Assembly: GCA_007124345.1 (NCBI GenBank)
Contig: SLFH01000197.1
Span: 1 to 14,327 of the forward strand
Origin: Phycisphaerales bacterium
GTDB lineage: Bacteria; Planctomycetota; Phycisphaerae; Phycisphaerales; UBA1924
Length of the DNA: 14,327 nt
Direction: 5' to 3'
Below are positions 1 through 7,979 of the stretch, piece after piece (position 1 is the stretch's first letter; every line of letters begins with the position of its first letter). The notes below the pieces were generated by a model. The model searched no databases. It was not told the origin of the DNA and saw only the letters and a list, made by a program, of their open reading frames with translations. The translations under genes and the position numbers were made by a program.

Positions 1-1551
1 CCCGTTGGCGACGCTCATGTCCACGCGCGTCACCGGGATCACCGTCACGCCCGCCGCCGAGGCGTGCACGACCGCCTTGCCCAGCGTCTTCTCGCCGGCT
101 GCGACCTCCGCGTCGGGGTCGTCGGTGTCGCGGACGACGACCATCGGGTAGACCGCCTCGTGGCTGACCGCCGGGCGGGCGACCAGCGCCAGGTCCATGA
201 GCTCCGGCGCCGACTCGGGGTTGGCGATGGGCACCAGGATCCGCGCGGGGGTCTGGCCGGCGCCGGCGGGCTCCTGCTCCTCGGCGATCGCGATCTTGCG
301 CCCGGCCCGCTCGACGAACCACGGGCCGATCAGGCAGGTGACCAGGATCATGAAGACGGCGCCGTTGAGGATCTCCTCGCCGAACAGCTCGATGCGGAAG
401 CCGACGAAGACCGCCGCGAGCGTCGCCGCGGCCTGCGGGACGCTCAGCCCGAACATCACATCTCCCTCGTCGCGGTTGAAGCCGAGGACGCGTTGGGAGA
501 GCTTGGCCGCGAGGTATTTGCTGAGGGTGACGGTCCCGGCCATGACGCCGGCGGCGAGCCAGGCCTCCGGGCTCGTGGCGATCAAGCCGACATTGACCAG
601 CATCCCCACCGAGACGAGGAAAAGGGGCACAAAGAGGGCCTGGCCGATGAAGTTCACCCGGTTCATCAACGTGCCCTGGTTGGGGATGAAGCGGTTGAGC
701 GCCAGCCCCGCGAGGAAGGCGCCGATGATCGGCTCCATGCCCGCCAAGGGCGCCAGCCACGCGCACAGGTACCCCATCGCCAGCACGAAGACCACATCAC
801 GCACGCCCCGGTCGGGCAGGTGCTTGAAGTACCGCCCGGCGATCAGCGGCACGCCCCAGAGGATCGCCCCGACATAGACGCCGAGGAACCCGACGAGCTG
901 CGCCCAGAAGAGCGGGGTCAGCTCCCCCTCCTGCGAGCCGGCGATGATCGCCAGAATCAGGAGGGCGGTGGTATCGGTCATCAGCGTGCCGCCGACGGTC
1001 GTGGTGACGGCGCGCGTCTTGTTGACGCCGAGCCTCGCGACGATGGGGTAGGCCAGGAGGGTGTGCGAGGCGAACATCGAGGCGAGGAGGATCGCCGCGG
1101 GCCACGACATCCCGAGGAGGGTCTTGGCGGCGATGATGCCGAGGACCAGAGGGACACCGACTGTGATCGAGCCGAAGATCAGGCTCGTCCGCCGGTGGCG
1201 TTTGAACTCGTGCAGGTCGATGTCCAGCCCGGCAAGAAAGACGATGTAGAGCAGGCCGACGGTCCCGAGCAGGATCACCGTCGAGTCACGGTCGAAGACA
1301 TGTAGGGCATGGGGGCCGAGCACGATCCCCGCCACGAGCAGGCCCACGATCGAGGGCAGGCGGGCCATCCGGGCGAGCAGAGGCGCCAGGAAGAGCACCA
1401 GCAGCAGCCCGGCGAAGATGCCGACCGGCTCGCCGACCAAGGGCGTCGCGTCCCGCACAGCTTCGACCACTTCAGCGGCGGTCCCCTCGGCGACCGAAGC
1501 GGTCGCGGGATCGGCATTCGCTTGGGATGTTGGCTCGGTTGGGTCTTGCAT
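1..1551 (-). CDS. CPA2-type cation:proton antiporter with C-terminal Usp domain (partial, 3' end off window)
   Basis: This is an inner-membrane monovalent cation/H+ antiporter of the Kef/NhaP-like CPA2 family, probably for K+ or Na+ and pH homeostasis. The frame is open for 517 codons from the ATG at 1551 to the window edge with no stop. After about 40 polar residues come about 12 hydrophobic segments (roughly residues 40-420), including the family-typical stretch GLLYIVFLAGLDID. From about residue 434 a soluble domain begins with ARILVPIANPESAPELMDLA, the start of a UspA-like fold that usually binds nucleotide and may gate the transporter; its end is missing. No strong Shine-Dalgarno precedes the ATG and no in-frame upstream start fits better. 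It lies 90 bases behind the hydrolase on the same strand, so co-transcription is possible. The antiporter class is secure; the transported ion is not known. Confidence 0.9.
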   Translation of the reverse strand, partial: MQDPTEPTSQANADPATASVAEGTAAEVVEAVRDATPLVGEPVGIFAGLLLVLFLAPLLARMARLPSIVGLLVAGIVLGPHALHVFDRDSTVILLGTVGLLYIVFLAGLDIDLHEFKRHRRTSLIFGSITVGVPLVLGIIAAKTLLGMSWPAAILLASMFASHTLLAYPIVARLGVNKTRAVTTTVGGTLMTDTTALLILAIIAGSQEGELTPLFWAQLVGFLGVYVGAILWGVPLIAGRYFKHLPDRGVRDVVFVLAMGYLCAWLAPLAGMEPIIGAFLAGLALNRFIPNQGTLMNRVNFIGQALFVPLFLVSVGMLVNVGLIATSPEAWLAAGVMAGTVTLSKYLAAKLSQRVLGFNRDEGDVMFGLSVPQAAATLAAVFVGFRIELFGEEILNGAVFMILVTCLIGPWFVERAGRKIAIAEEQEPAGAGQTPARILVPIANPESAPELMDLALVARPAVSHEAVYPMVVVRDTDDPDAEVAAGEKTLGKAVVHASAAGVTVIPVTRVDMSVANG

Positions 1552-1641
1552 CGCCGCCGGAGTGCTCTGGACAGAAGGCGAGCATCCTACCCGGGCGGCC
1601 TAGCCGGGCCAGATCGGGGGGCGAGGGCAGGCCGGGACGGA

Positions 1642-2508
1642 TCAGTCGGTCGGGGGCGGGGTGGCCTTTTTGGCGATCGGCTTCTCGCCGCGGAGACGCC
1701 GGGCGATGTCGGCCTGGATCAGGCGGTCCTCGTGGATGGAGAAGTGGCTGAACACCCATGTTCCGGCGGTCCAAAAAGGGTCTCGTCCGGGCGGGGCGGT
1801 GTTGTGAGCGCCAACCCAGGTGTCGTGGCAGTGGGCGTAGGGGATCAGCTCGAAGGGGTCCTGCTCGAGTTCCTCGTCCAGGCGTTTGAGCAGGGCCGAG
1901 CCGGGCTTCATGTCTCGGGCGGCGGGGTCGGGGGCGATCTTGGTCGCCAGGCGGGCGCCGCGGTGGGGGGTCGCGAGGGTGAAGAGCCGCTTGATCTGCA
2001 GGCGGGGCCCCTGCCGGTTGGGGCTGGCGGCGAGGCGGGCGACCAGGCCGCCCATCGAGTGCCCGACAACATCGATGGGGATGGTCTCGCGTCCCTCGCC
2101 GGGCCAGCGGTCGTGGACCTTGACGGCGACCATCGAAGCGATCCGCTTCAGATCGCCCCGCATCGGGTAGGCGAGGGGCCAGAACTGGTCCAGATCGCCG
2201 CATGTAAGCTCGGAAAGGCGGGAAGCGAGGACGCGTCCGCCGAACTCCGGGGAGCGCCAGCCGGCAAGCAGGAGGACCGGGCGCTGGAGCGGGATCTTCT
2301 TGGCAAGCATCCCGGCGAGGGCGTCGGCGAGGGCGTCGCTGTCGAGGTGGAAGTCCGGGTTCTTCCCCGTGCGGGGGAGGAGGGCGGGGGCGCCGACGAT
2401 GGGCTGGTAGAGCAGACGGTCGATCACGCCCGGGCGGGCCGACGGGGCGTCTTTCGGCGGCTGGTCGGGAGGCTCTGGGGAGCGGGGCTGCTGTGATTCC
2501 TCGTGCAA
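1642..2508 (-). CDS. alpha/beta-hydrolase, lipase/PGAP1-like esterase
   Basis: This is a serine hydrolase of the alpha/beta fold, most like the lipase/acyltransferase or PGAP1-like group acting on an ester substrate. The nucleophile elbow is VVGHSMGGLVARLA with Ser151. It is preceded by strand PVLLLAGW (residues 77-84), which normally forms the oxyanion region, and followed by LFTLATPHRGARLA, a segment typical of lipase-class-2 and PGAP1-like enzymes. Candidate triad partners are Asp229 in CHDTWVGAHN and His255 or His259 near VFSHFSIHE. I chose the TTG at 2508 (288 aa) because AAAGGA lies 10 bases upstream. The frame stays open to a GTG at 2673, but that extension is a Pro/Arg-rich stretch without a ribosome site and looks non-coding. 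No clear signal peptide follows the chosen start. The substrate is unknown. Confidence 0.82.
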   Translation of the reverse strand: MHEESQQPRSPEPPDQPPKDAPSARPGVIDRLLYQPIVGAPALLPRTGKNPDFHLDSDALADALAGMLAKKIPLQRPVLLLAGWRSPEFGGRVLASRLSELTCGDLDQFWPLAYPMRGDLKRIASMVAVKVHDRWPGEGRETIPIDVVGHSMGGLVARLAASPNRQGPRLQIKRLFTLATPHRGARLATKIAPDPAARDMKPGSALLKRLDEELEQDPFELIPYAHCHDTWVGAHNTAPPGRDPFWTAGTWVFSHFSIHEDRLIQADIARRLRGEKPIAKKATPPPTD

Positions 2509-2517
2509 GTCGGGTCG

Positions 2518-2524
2518 ATCCTTT
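2518..2524 (-). promoter_or_regulatory. ribosome binding site deciding the TTG start of the hydrolase
   Basis: The minus strand reads AAAGGAT, with its core AAAGGA 10 bases before the TTG at 2508. The longer GTG-started reading (2673) has no such element, so this favours the shorter protein. Confidence 0.45.
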
Positions 2525-2689
2525 CCCAATGACCGGAATTGGTAGGCCCCGGGCCGGCCGGGTGTGCGTGTGCGCCGGTCGGGGCCGGGCGGGGTTGGAG
2601 TGGGGAGCTTCGGCCGCGGGTTCTCGGATGACTCTCCGAAACCGGACCCGCGGATTTCAGCGAACCCGATCACGCCGCGGCGCGGCGAT

Positions 2690-2693
2690 GGAG
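2690..2693 (+). promoter_or_regulatory. ribosome binding site deciding the start at 2703
   Basis: GGAG lies 9 bases before the ATG at 2703. The protein from that ATG begins with a standard signal peptide, whereas earlier in-frame starts (2493, 2688) add residues before it and lack a comparable site. Confidence 0.6.
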
Positions 2694-2702
2694 CGATCTG
2701 GC

Positions 2703-4013
2703 ATGAATCTTCGAACGATCCTTGAACGATTCGGGGCGCTGCGGCGTCGTGGTGTGTGCGCCGCGATGGCGATGGTCGCCGGCGGGCTGGGGCTCGCCCC
2801 TGTCGCGGTGGCCGGCGAGGAAGGCTCGGGCTCGTTCATCAGGTCCCAGGCGTGCGAGAGCGGGATGCGTTCGACGCTGGAGGCCGCGGTTCGCGCGTAC
2901 AGGCCCGCGGGGGATCGAGGGCCGACGGTGTTCCTGGTCGCGGCGGTGCACATCGGCGACGCGTCGTACTACAACGAGATGCAGACATTTCTTGATGCGC
3001 AGGATGTGGTGCTGTTCGAGGGCGTGCGGGCGCCGAGGTCGGGCGAGGACAGCCGCTGGAGCGCCGAGACCGACGATCAGCAGCGGGCGATGGTGAGCGA
3101 GCGACGCGCGGCCCTGCTCTCGAGATGGATCCAGCGCCACCGGCGTGCGCACGGGGAGCTGCCCGGCACGCTCGGCGCGATCGATGTGCCTTCGGAGATG
3201 CTCCAGCCCGCGCTGATCGACGCGTGGGGCAACCCGTTCCTCTTCGGCGTGGTCGATGAGGGCGAGGCACCCGCGGCGTGGGTGATGAGCCTCGGCGCCG
3301 ACGGGCGTCTCGGTGGCGAGGGCGTCGATGCGGACATCGTCGTTTCCCCCGATTTCACAAAGCGGTGGGAAGCGCCGACGGCGCGGGCGCAGGGCATCCA
3401 GCAGGAACTGGCCGACGCGCTGGGGCTGTCGTTCCAGGGCTCGGTGATGCAGCATGGCGCGCCGAACTGGCGCAACAGCGATGTCTCGATCGATGTGATC
3501 ACCGAGCGGTTCCGCGAGGTCGAGGCCGACCGGTCGGGCGAGGCGTTTTTGAACATCATGTCCGGCGGCGGTTTGTCAGGGCGGATGGCGACGGTCGCGG
3601 TGAGACTGATCGGGGCGTCGCCGCGGATGCGCGAGGTCTTCAAGGCGATGATCGTCGAGACTCTGGCCGACGCTGAGCGGGCGATGGCCTCCCAGCCAGC
3701 CGCGATGCAGCGGATGATGCAGGTCATCCTCCACGATCGCGACGAGGTCGTGCTGAGCGACATCGGGCGCGTGCTGGAGGAGTCCGGGCGCTACGGCTCG
3801 ATCGCGGTGATCTACGGCGCCGCGCACCTGCCGGGCGTCGAGAAGGGGCTCAAAGAGCGGTACGGGTACACGCCCGTCGCGACGAAGTGGATCCCCGCGA
3901 TCCGCGTGGACCTCGAAGCCGCGGGCTTCAGCGAGCGCGAAGCGCAGATGATGCTGCGGACGATGCGTTCGAGCCTTGAGCGCCAGCTCCGGCGCGGGGA
4001 GCGCGGGGGGTGA
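2703..4013 (+). CDS. exported TraB/GumN-like protein with a GspG-like pseudopilin insert
   Basis: The protein has 436 aa. An Arg-rich start and a hydrophobic core (about residues 18-37), ending in AVA before G38, make a Sec signal peptide, so the product is exported. Residues 75-108 (TVFLVAAVHIGD... VVLFEGV, His83 and Glu106) and 344-376 (HDRDEVVLSDIGRVLEE, then YGAAHLPG with His375) match the conserved blocks of the TraB/PrgY/GumN family, a predicted metalloprotease-like or pheromone-shutdown fold. Between them, residues about 129-212 resemble the C-terminal domain of type II secretion pseudopilin GspG: LPGTL, then DAWGNPFLFG, then SLGADGRLGGEGVDADIV. It heads a five-gene run and overlaps the next gene by four bases (GTGA). 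The two domain assignments rest on motifs; the substrate and the function of the insert are unknown. Confidence 0.8.
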   Translation: MNLRTILERFGALRRRGVCAAMAMVAGGLGLAPVAVAGEEGSGSFIRSQACESGMRSTLEAAVRAYRPAGDRGPTVFLVAAVHIGDASYYNEMQTFLDAQDVVLFEGVRAPRSGEDSRWSAETDDQQRAMVSERRAALLSRWIQRHRRAHGELPGTLGAIDVPSEMLQPALIDAWGNPFLFGVVDEGEAPAAWVMSLGADGRLGGEGVDADIVVSPDFTKRWEAPTARAQGIQQELADALGLSFQGSVMQHGAPNWRNSDVSIDVITERFREVEADRSGEAFLNIMSGGGLSGRMATVAVRLIGASPRMREVFKAMIVETLADAERAMASQPAAMQRMMQVILHDRDEVVLSDIGRVLEESGRYGSIAVIYGAAHLPGVEKGLKERYGYTPVATKWIPAIRVDLEAAGFSEREAQMMLRTMRSSLERQLRRGERGG

Positions 4014-4423
4014 GCGGCGCCGACGAGCACGCGCCGAAGCGGTGCGCCTCGTGCGGCAGGCTGTTCAACTGGCGTCGCAACTGGGCGAAGAACTGGGAGA
4101 GCGTCAGGTATTGCTCCGATGCGTGCCGACGCTCCAAGCCCGGCGTTCGGGACAAAGCGCTGGAGCGGGCGATCATCGAGCTCCTGGGCGTACGAGCGAA
4201 CGGGGCGTCGATCTGTCCTTCTGAGGCGGCCAGACGTGTTGAGCCGGAAGACTGGCGAGGTCTGATGGAGCCCGCGCGGCGCGCGGCCGGGCGGCTTGTC
4301 GGCGCGGGACAGGTCGAGGTCACGCAGGGCGGACGCGTGGTCGAGATTTCGGAGGCGAAGGGTCCGATCCGGATCCGGCGTGGGGACAGGTTTCCTACGA
4401 TCGCGTCAACGATCAAGACATGA
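4010..4423 (+). CDS. DUF2256-DUF3253 protein (zinc finger plus winged-helix-like domain)
   Basis: A 137-aa cytoplasmic protein. The N-terminal part carries CASCGR... WRRNWAKNWESVRYCSDACRR, the CxxC plus CxxxC zinc-ribbon-like pattern of DUF2256 (residues about 10-42). The C-terminal part from about residue 50 (SICPSEAARRV, WRGLM, AAGRLVGAGQVEVTQGG, GPIRIRRG) matches DUF3253, a small winged-helix-like domain. Both families are uncharacterised; nucleic-acid binding is an inference from the fold type. Translation starts at a GTG that overlaps the previous stop codon, so it is probably translationally coupled to the TraB-like gene. The family call is firm, the role is not known. Confidence 0.85.
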   Translation: MSGADEHAPKRCASCGRLFNWRRNWAKNWESVRYCSDACRRSKPGVRDKALERAIIELLGVRANGASICPSEAARRVEPEDWRGLMEPARRAAGRLVGAGQVEVTQGGRVVEISEAKGPIRIRRGDRFPTIASTIKT

Positions 4424-4448
4424 AGCACATCCGAAGGGAGCCCCGAGC

Positions 4449-4847
4449 ATGAAGCCGCAGTTGATCTTGTTTCTGTACTCGCTTCTGATCGTGGGGGCGG
4501 GGCTTGTCGCGTTCACGACGGCGCCCGAGGACGCGAACAAGGCGACGGCGCTGATCGCGCCGGTCCTCGGCGCGATCGTGACGGTCGCGCTGGCGGCGTT
4601 CTCGATGGGCGCCAAGAGCCCCAAGGCCAAGCGTGGGCTGCTCTACGGGGCGATCGGGTTCGTCGCGTTGTTCGGGCTGTCGGTGGCGGGTCGTGCCGCG
4701 ACGGCCGGGGGCGATCCCGAGAAGGCGTACCTCACGCCGATCCTGTGGACGATCGTCGGTTTGAGCGTGCTGGCAGTGATCGGGGCCATTGTTGTGGCCA
4801 AGAAGTACTACGCGTCAAGCAGCAAGGCTCTCGATAGCGGGGCGTAG
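4449..4847 (+). CDS. small four-helix membrane protein, unknown function
   Basis: A 132-aa protein with four hydrophobic segments, at about residues 5-23, 34-55, 64-84 and 95-118, and a short charged C-terminus. AGGGAG sits 8 bases before the ATG at 4449, which fixes the start although the frame is open further upstream. It lies 25 bases after the DUF2256-DUF3253 gene and 69 bases before the phospholipase gene, so it is likely in the same transcript. The size and helix number recall small TMEM14-type membrane proteins, but I see no diagnostic motif and do not assign it to that family. Confidence 0.75.
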   Translation: MKPQLILFLYSLLIVGAGLVAFTTAPEDANKATALIAPVLGAIVTVALAAFSMGAKSPKAKRGLLYGAIGFVALFGLSVAGRAATAGGDPEKAYLTPILWTIVGLSVLAVIGAIVVAKKYYASSSKALDSGA

Positions 4848-4916
4848 GATCCGCTGCAGCCGATGCTGTGCCGCGACGTTCGCCGCCGGCGTCGGCTCTG
4901 ACGGAGTCTGCCACGC

Positions 4917-7229
4917 ATGACCGAGCCGGTCAACGACGATGCTGGGGCGGGGGCCGCGTCCGACGCCTCGGGCAGCGCGTCGCATCGATGGCGCGTGCAT
5001 GCCGACCGTGTCGCGCCGCTCGTCGACGGCATCGAGTACTACGGCGCGGTCCGTTCTGCGTTGATCAAGGCGGAGCGTCAGGTCTTCATCGTCGGCTGGG
5101 AGATCCACAGCGAGGTCGACCTGCTCCGGGGCGAGGACGCTGAGCGTGCCGAAGAGGAGAGCGACTGGCCCGTCCGCTTTGCCGATCTCTTGCAGGCGGT
5201 TGTTGAAGCGAGGCCCGAGCTCGAGGTTCGCCTCCTGATCTGGGAGGGCTCGTCGATGTTCGCGCTGGAGCGCCAGCACCTGCCGCGGATGAAGCGGCCA
5301 TGGGACAAGCACGATCGCATCAAGTTCGTGTGGGACAAGGACACGCCCCCGCTCGGCTCGCAGCACCAGAAACTCGTCGTCGTCGACGACCGCGTGGCGT
5401 TCGTCGGGGGGATGGACCTGACCAAGTCGCGCTGGGACACGCACGAGCACCGCCTGGAGGACAAGCGTCGGCGCAACCCCGGCCTGATTCCCGGCTACGG
5501 CGATCCGTACCACGACGCGATGCTGGCGGTCGATGATGAGGCGGCGGCGAAGATCGGGGCGTGGTGCCGCAAGCGTTGGCGGCGGGCGACGGGCGAGGAG
5601 ATCGATGCGCCGGGGCGGGATGAGGGCGAAGATCCGTGGCCTGAGGGCGTCGAGCCGCTGCTCACCGATCGCGAGGTCGAGTTCGCGCTGACCCAGCCCG
5701 ATTACGCCGGTCGTGAGGAGTTGCGGGATGTCGAGGCGTCGTTCGTCGAGCAGATCCGGGGCGCCGAGAAGCTGATCTTCATCGAGACGCAGTACCTCGC
5801 CTCGGGCAAGCTCGCGGACGAACTCTGCGAGCGCCTGCGCGAGGAGGACGGGCCGGAGGTGGTCGTGATTCTCCCCTTCGGCTGCCCGGGCAAGCTCCAG
5901 TCGATGGCGATGGACACCCGACGCGACCAGTTGTTCGAGCGTCTGCGCGAGGCCGACGAGCACGGCCGCTTCGGCGTCTACTGGGCGACGCTGGACGATC
6001 GCGACACCGAGCTGCCGTTCGAGCATTCCGTGTACATCCACGCCAAGGTGATGGTGATCGACGACCGGCTGCTGCGGATCGGTTCCGCGAATTTCAACGG
6101 CCGCTCGATGGGGCTCGACACCGAGCTCGACGCGACGGTGCGCGTCGGCGAGGACGAGTCCGACGCGATCGAGGCGATCGCGGGTTTTCGGCGGCGGCTA
6201 ACCGGGTATCTGCTGGGCGTCGAGGCCGGCGAAGTTCAGCGCGCCGAGGAGGAAATGGGTTCTGTGCTCGGGGCGATCGAGTCGGTCCGCGGGGGCAAGC
6301 GGACGCTCGCGCCGTTCGAGCACTGCACACCCGAGGTCGCGCGCAGCATAAGCATCGAGATCGAACTCGCCGATCCCGATCGGCCGCCGAGCCAGGCCGA
6401 CGCGCAGCGGGCCCTCGACGCGTTTGCCAAGAGTGTCCGGAAGAGGGACAAGCTGCAGAAGGCGTGGTCGATCGGCGTCGGGTACGTGCGACGATTGAAG
6501 TTCGCGTTTTTCGGGCTCGCGGTGCTCTTGCTGCTGGTCGCGCTTTGGCGCGTCACGCCGCTGGGCGAGCTGGCCGATCGTGAGCGGATGGAGGGGCTTG
6601 TCGAAACGATCCGCCAGAGCCCCGCGGGCATCGCGGGGGTGATCGGCGTCTTCATCGCGCTTGGGAGTTTCGGCTTCCCGATCGTCGTGCTCGTCGCGGC
6701 GTCGGGCGCAATCTTCGATATCGGCTGGGCGCTGACGATCTCGATCACGGGCGTGCTCGGCGCTTCGCTGGCGGGCTTTGCGTTCGGTCGTATGGCGCCC
6801 TCGGGCATGCAGCGCCGGTTCGCCGAGGGCAGGACCAAGAGGGTGGCGAAGTTGATCAAGGGCGAGGGCGTGCTCTCGGTCGCGGTGATCCGCAACATGC
6901 CGGTTGCGCCGTTCGCGGTCGTCAACGCGGCGTTCGGTTTTACGGGCGTGCGCTGGCTGGATTACCTCGCCGGCACGCTGATCGGTATGCTGCCGGGCAT
7001 CGTGCTGCTCTCGGCGTTCGGGCGCGAACTTGGCAAACTCGTCACCGACCCGACACCGGCGAGGCTTGGACAAGCCGCGGCGGTCGGCGCGGGCGTCCTC
7101 GTGATCGCCTTTGTCGCCCAGCGCCTAATCAAGAAGTTCGCGCCCTCGCCCGTGGAGGAAGACCCGGACGAGGACGAGGACTCGGAGCAGGAAGATTCCG
7201 ACGGGAACGCCCGCAAAGGGGGCGCGTAG
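4917..7229 (+). CDS. phospholipase D / VTT (SNARE-associated, DedA-like) fusion protein
   Basis: A 770-aa membrane protein. Residues about 20-480 form a two-motif phospholipase D domain: HKD motif 1 is HQKLVVVDD (His150, Lys152, Asp157) followed by GGMD, and motif 2 is HAKVMVIDD (His375, Lys377, Asp382) followed by GSANFNGRS. All catalytic residues are present, so a phosphodiesterase or transphosphatidylase acting on phospholipid is expected. A first transmembrane helix lies at about 529-546. Residues about 570-730 form a VTT/DedA domain with the GFPIVVLVAASGAIF and RNMPVAPFAVVNAAFGFTG blocks seen in lipid-handling DedA-like proteins. The C-terminus is an acidic tail (about residues 749-765). 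ACGGAG precedes the ATG by about 10 bases. The EEP gene starts one base after its stop, and the two probably act together on membrane lipids. Confidence 0.92.
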   Translation: MTEPVNDDAGAGAASDASGSASHRWRVHADRVAPLVDGIEYYGAVRSALIKAERQVFIVGWEIHSEVDLLRGEDAERAEEESDWPVRFADLLQAVVEARPELEVRLLIWEGSSMFALERQHLPRMKRPWDKHDRIKFVWDKDTPPLGSQHQKLVVVDDRVAFVGGMDLTKSRWDTHEHRLEDKRRRNPGLIPGYGDPYHDAMLAVDDEAAAKIGAWCRKRWRRATGEEIDAPGRDEGEDPWPEGVEPLLTDREVEFALTQPDYAGREELRDVEASFVEQIRGAEKLIFIETQYLASGKLADELCERLREEDGPEVVVILPFGCPGKLQSMAMDTRRDQLFERLREADEHGRFGVYWATLDDRDTELPFEHSVYIHAKVMVIDDRLLRIGSANFNGRSMGLDTELDATVRVGEDESDAIEAIAGFRRRLTGYLLGVEAGEVQRAEEEMGSVLGAIESVRGGKRTLAPFEHCTPEVARSISIEIELADPDRPPSQADAQRALDAFAKSVRKRDKLQKAWSIGVGYVRRLKFAFFGLAVLLLLVALWRVTPLGELADRERMEGLVETIRQSPAGIAGVIGVFIALGSFGFPIVVLVAASGAIFDIGWALTISITGVLGASLAGFAFGRMAPSGMQRRFAEGRTKRVAKLIKGEGVLSVAVIRNMPVAPFAVVNAAFGFTGVRWLDYLAGTLIGMLPGIVLLSAFGRELGKLVTDPTPARLGQAAAVGAGVLVIAFVAQRLIKKFAPSPVEEDPDEDEDSEQEDSDGNARKGGA

Positions 7230-7230
7230 C

Positions 7231-7956
7231 GTGCGCCTCCGCGTTGTCTCTTGGAACATCCACGCCTGCGTCGGCACCGACAGGCGCTACGACCCGCAAC
7301 GCGTCGCCGAGGTGCTCGACGAGATCGACGCGGACATCATCGGCCTGCAGGAGGTCGACTGGCGGCGAGACGACTTCGAGGGCGCCGACCAGTTCTTCCA
7401 CATCGCCCGGGCGCTCGATATGAAGCCCGTCGAGGGCCCGACGCTTCACGACCACGCCGGGCGCTACGGCAACGGCCTGCTCACGCGCCTGCCGGTGCTC
7501 TCGGCCTCGAAGCTCGATCTGGCCCATCCGAGGCGAGAGCCGCGCGGCGCGATCGACGCCACGCTCGAAGCACAGGGGCGGGAGGTCCGCGCGATAGTGA
7601 CGCACCTGGGGCTGGCCAGCCGCGAGCGCCGGCGCCAGATTGCGATGATCCGCGACGCGGTCCGTGAAAAACCCGCAAAGCAGATCCGCCTGCTGATGGG
7701 GGATATGAACGAATGGCTGCCGCGTAGGACGGCGGCGAGGGTGCTCACGCCGGACTGCTTCGAGGCGGAGTTCGGCGCGCGGAGCTTCCCGAGCTTCTTC
7801 CCGATGTTTTCGCTCGACCGGATCTTCGCCGACCCAGCGCCGAGCGTCGCCGAGGTGCGAGCGGAGAGAACGCCCAAGGCCCGCCTCGCCTCGGACCACC
7901 TGCCGATCGTGGCGGATCTGGAGTGGGACTTGGGACTGAGGTCAGGCGCCGATTGA
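7231..7956 (+). CDS. endonuclease/exonuclease/phosphatase (EEP) family protein
   Basis: A 241-aa protein of the Mg2+-dependent EEP fold, which includes DNase I, sphingomyelinases and inositol-polyphosphate phosphatases. The expected active-site blocks are all visible: SWNIHA (Asn9), GLQEVDW (Glu41), VTHLGL (His125), MGDMNEW (Asp158, Asn160), LDRIF (Asp196) and SDHLPIVAD (Asp222, His223). There is no signal peptide. It starts with GTG, with AAAGGGGG ending 8 bases upstream, and lies one base behind the PLD-VTT gene. From memory, PLD, VTT and EEP modules recur together in bacteria, sometimes in one polypeptide, which favours a phospholipid or phosphodiester substrate over DNA. That substrate choice is an inference. 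The gene ends 24 bases from the convergent phosphatase gene. Confidence 0.9.
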   Translation: MRLRVVSWNIHACVGTDRRYDPQRVAEVLDEIDADIIGLQEVDWRRDDFEGADQFFHIARALDMKPVEGPTLHDHAGRYGNGLLTRLPVLSASKLDLAHPRREPRGAIDATLEAQGREVRAIVTHLGLASRERRRQIAMIRDAVREKPAKQIRLLMGDMNEWLPRRTAARVLTPDCFEAEFGARSFPSFFPMFSLDRIFADPAPSVAEVRAERTPKARLASDHLPIVADLEWDLGLRSGAD

Positions 7957-7979
7957 ACGGGGAGTGAAGCAGAATACAT

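Noticed and set aside
1..10. Usp domain as a separate gene from the antiporter
   Set aside because: The frame runs unbroken from the membrane domain into the Usp-like part, so it is one fusion protein in this window.
64..1305. 413-codon open frame on the plus strand over the antiporter
   Set aside because: Its product is a low-complexity Asp/Arg/Gly-rich chain, and the opposite strand encodes a clear membrane transporter with a Usp domain over the same bases.
1309..2496. 395-codon plus-strand open frame over the hydrolase
   Set aside because: Gly/Ala/Glu-rich antisense product without motif; the minus strand carries GHSMGG and other hydrolase features.
4815..6041. 408-codon minus-strand open frame over the phospholipase D gene
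   Set aside because: It is antisense to a gene with both HKD motifs intact and has no recognisable domain; a by-product of high GC.
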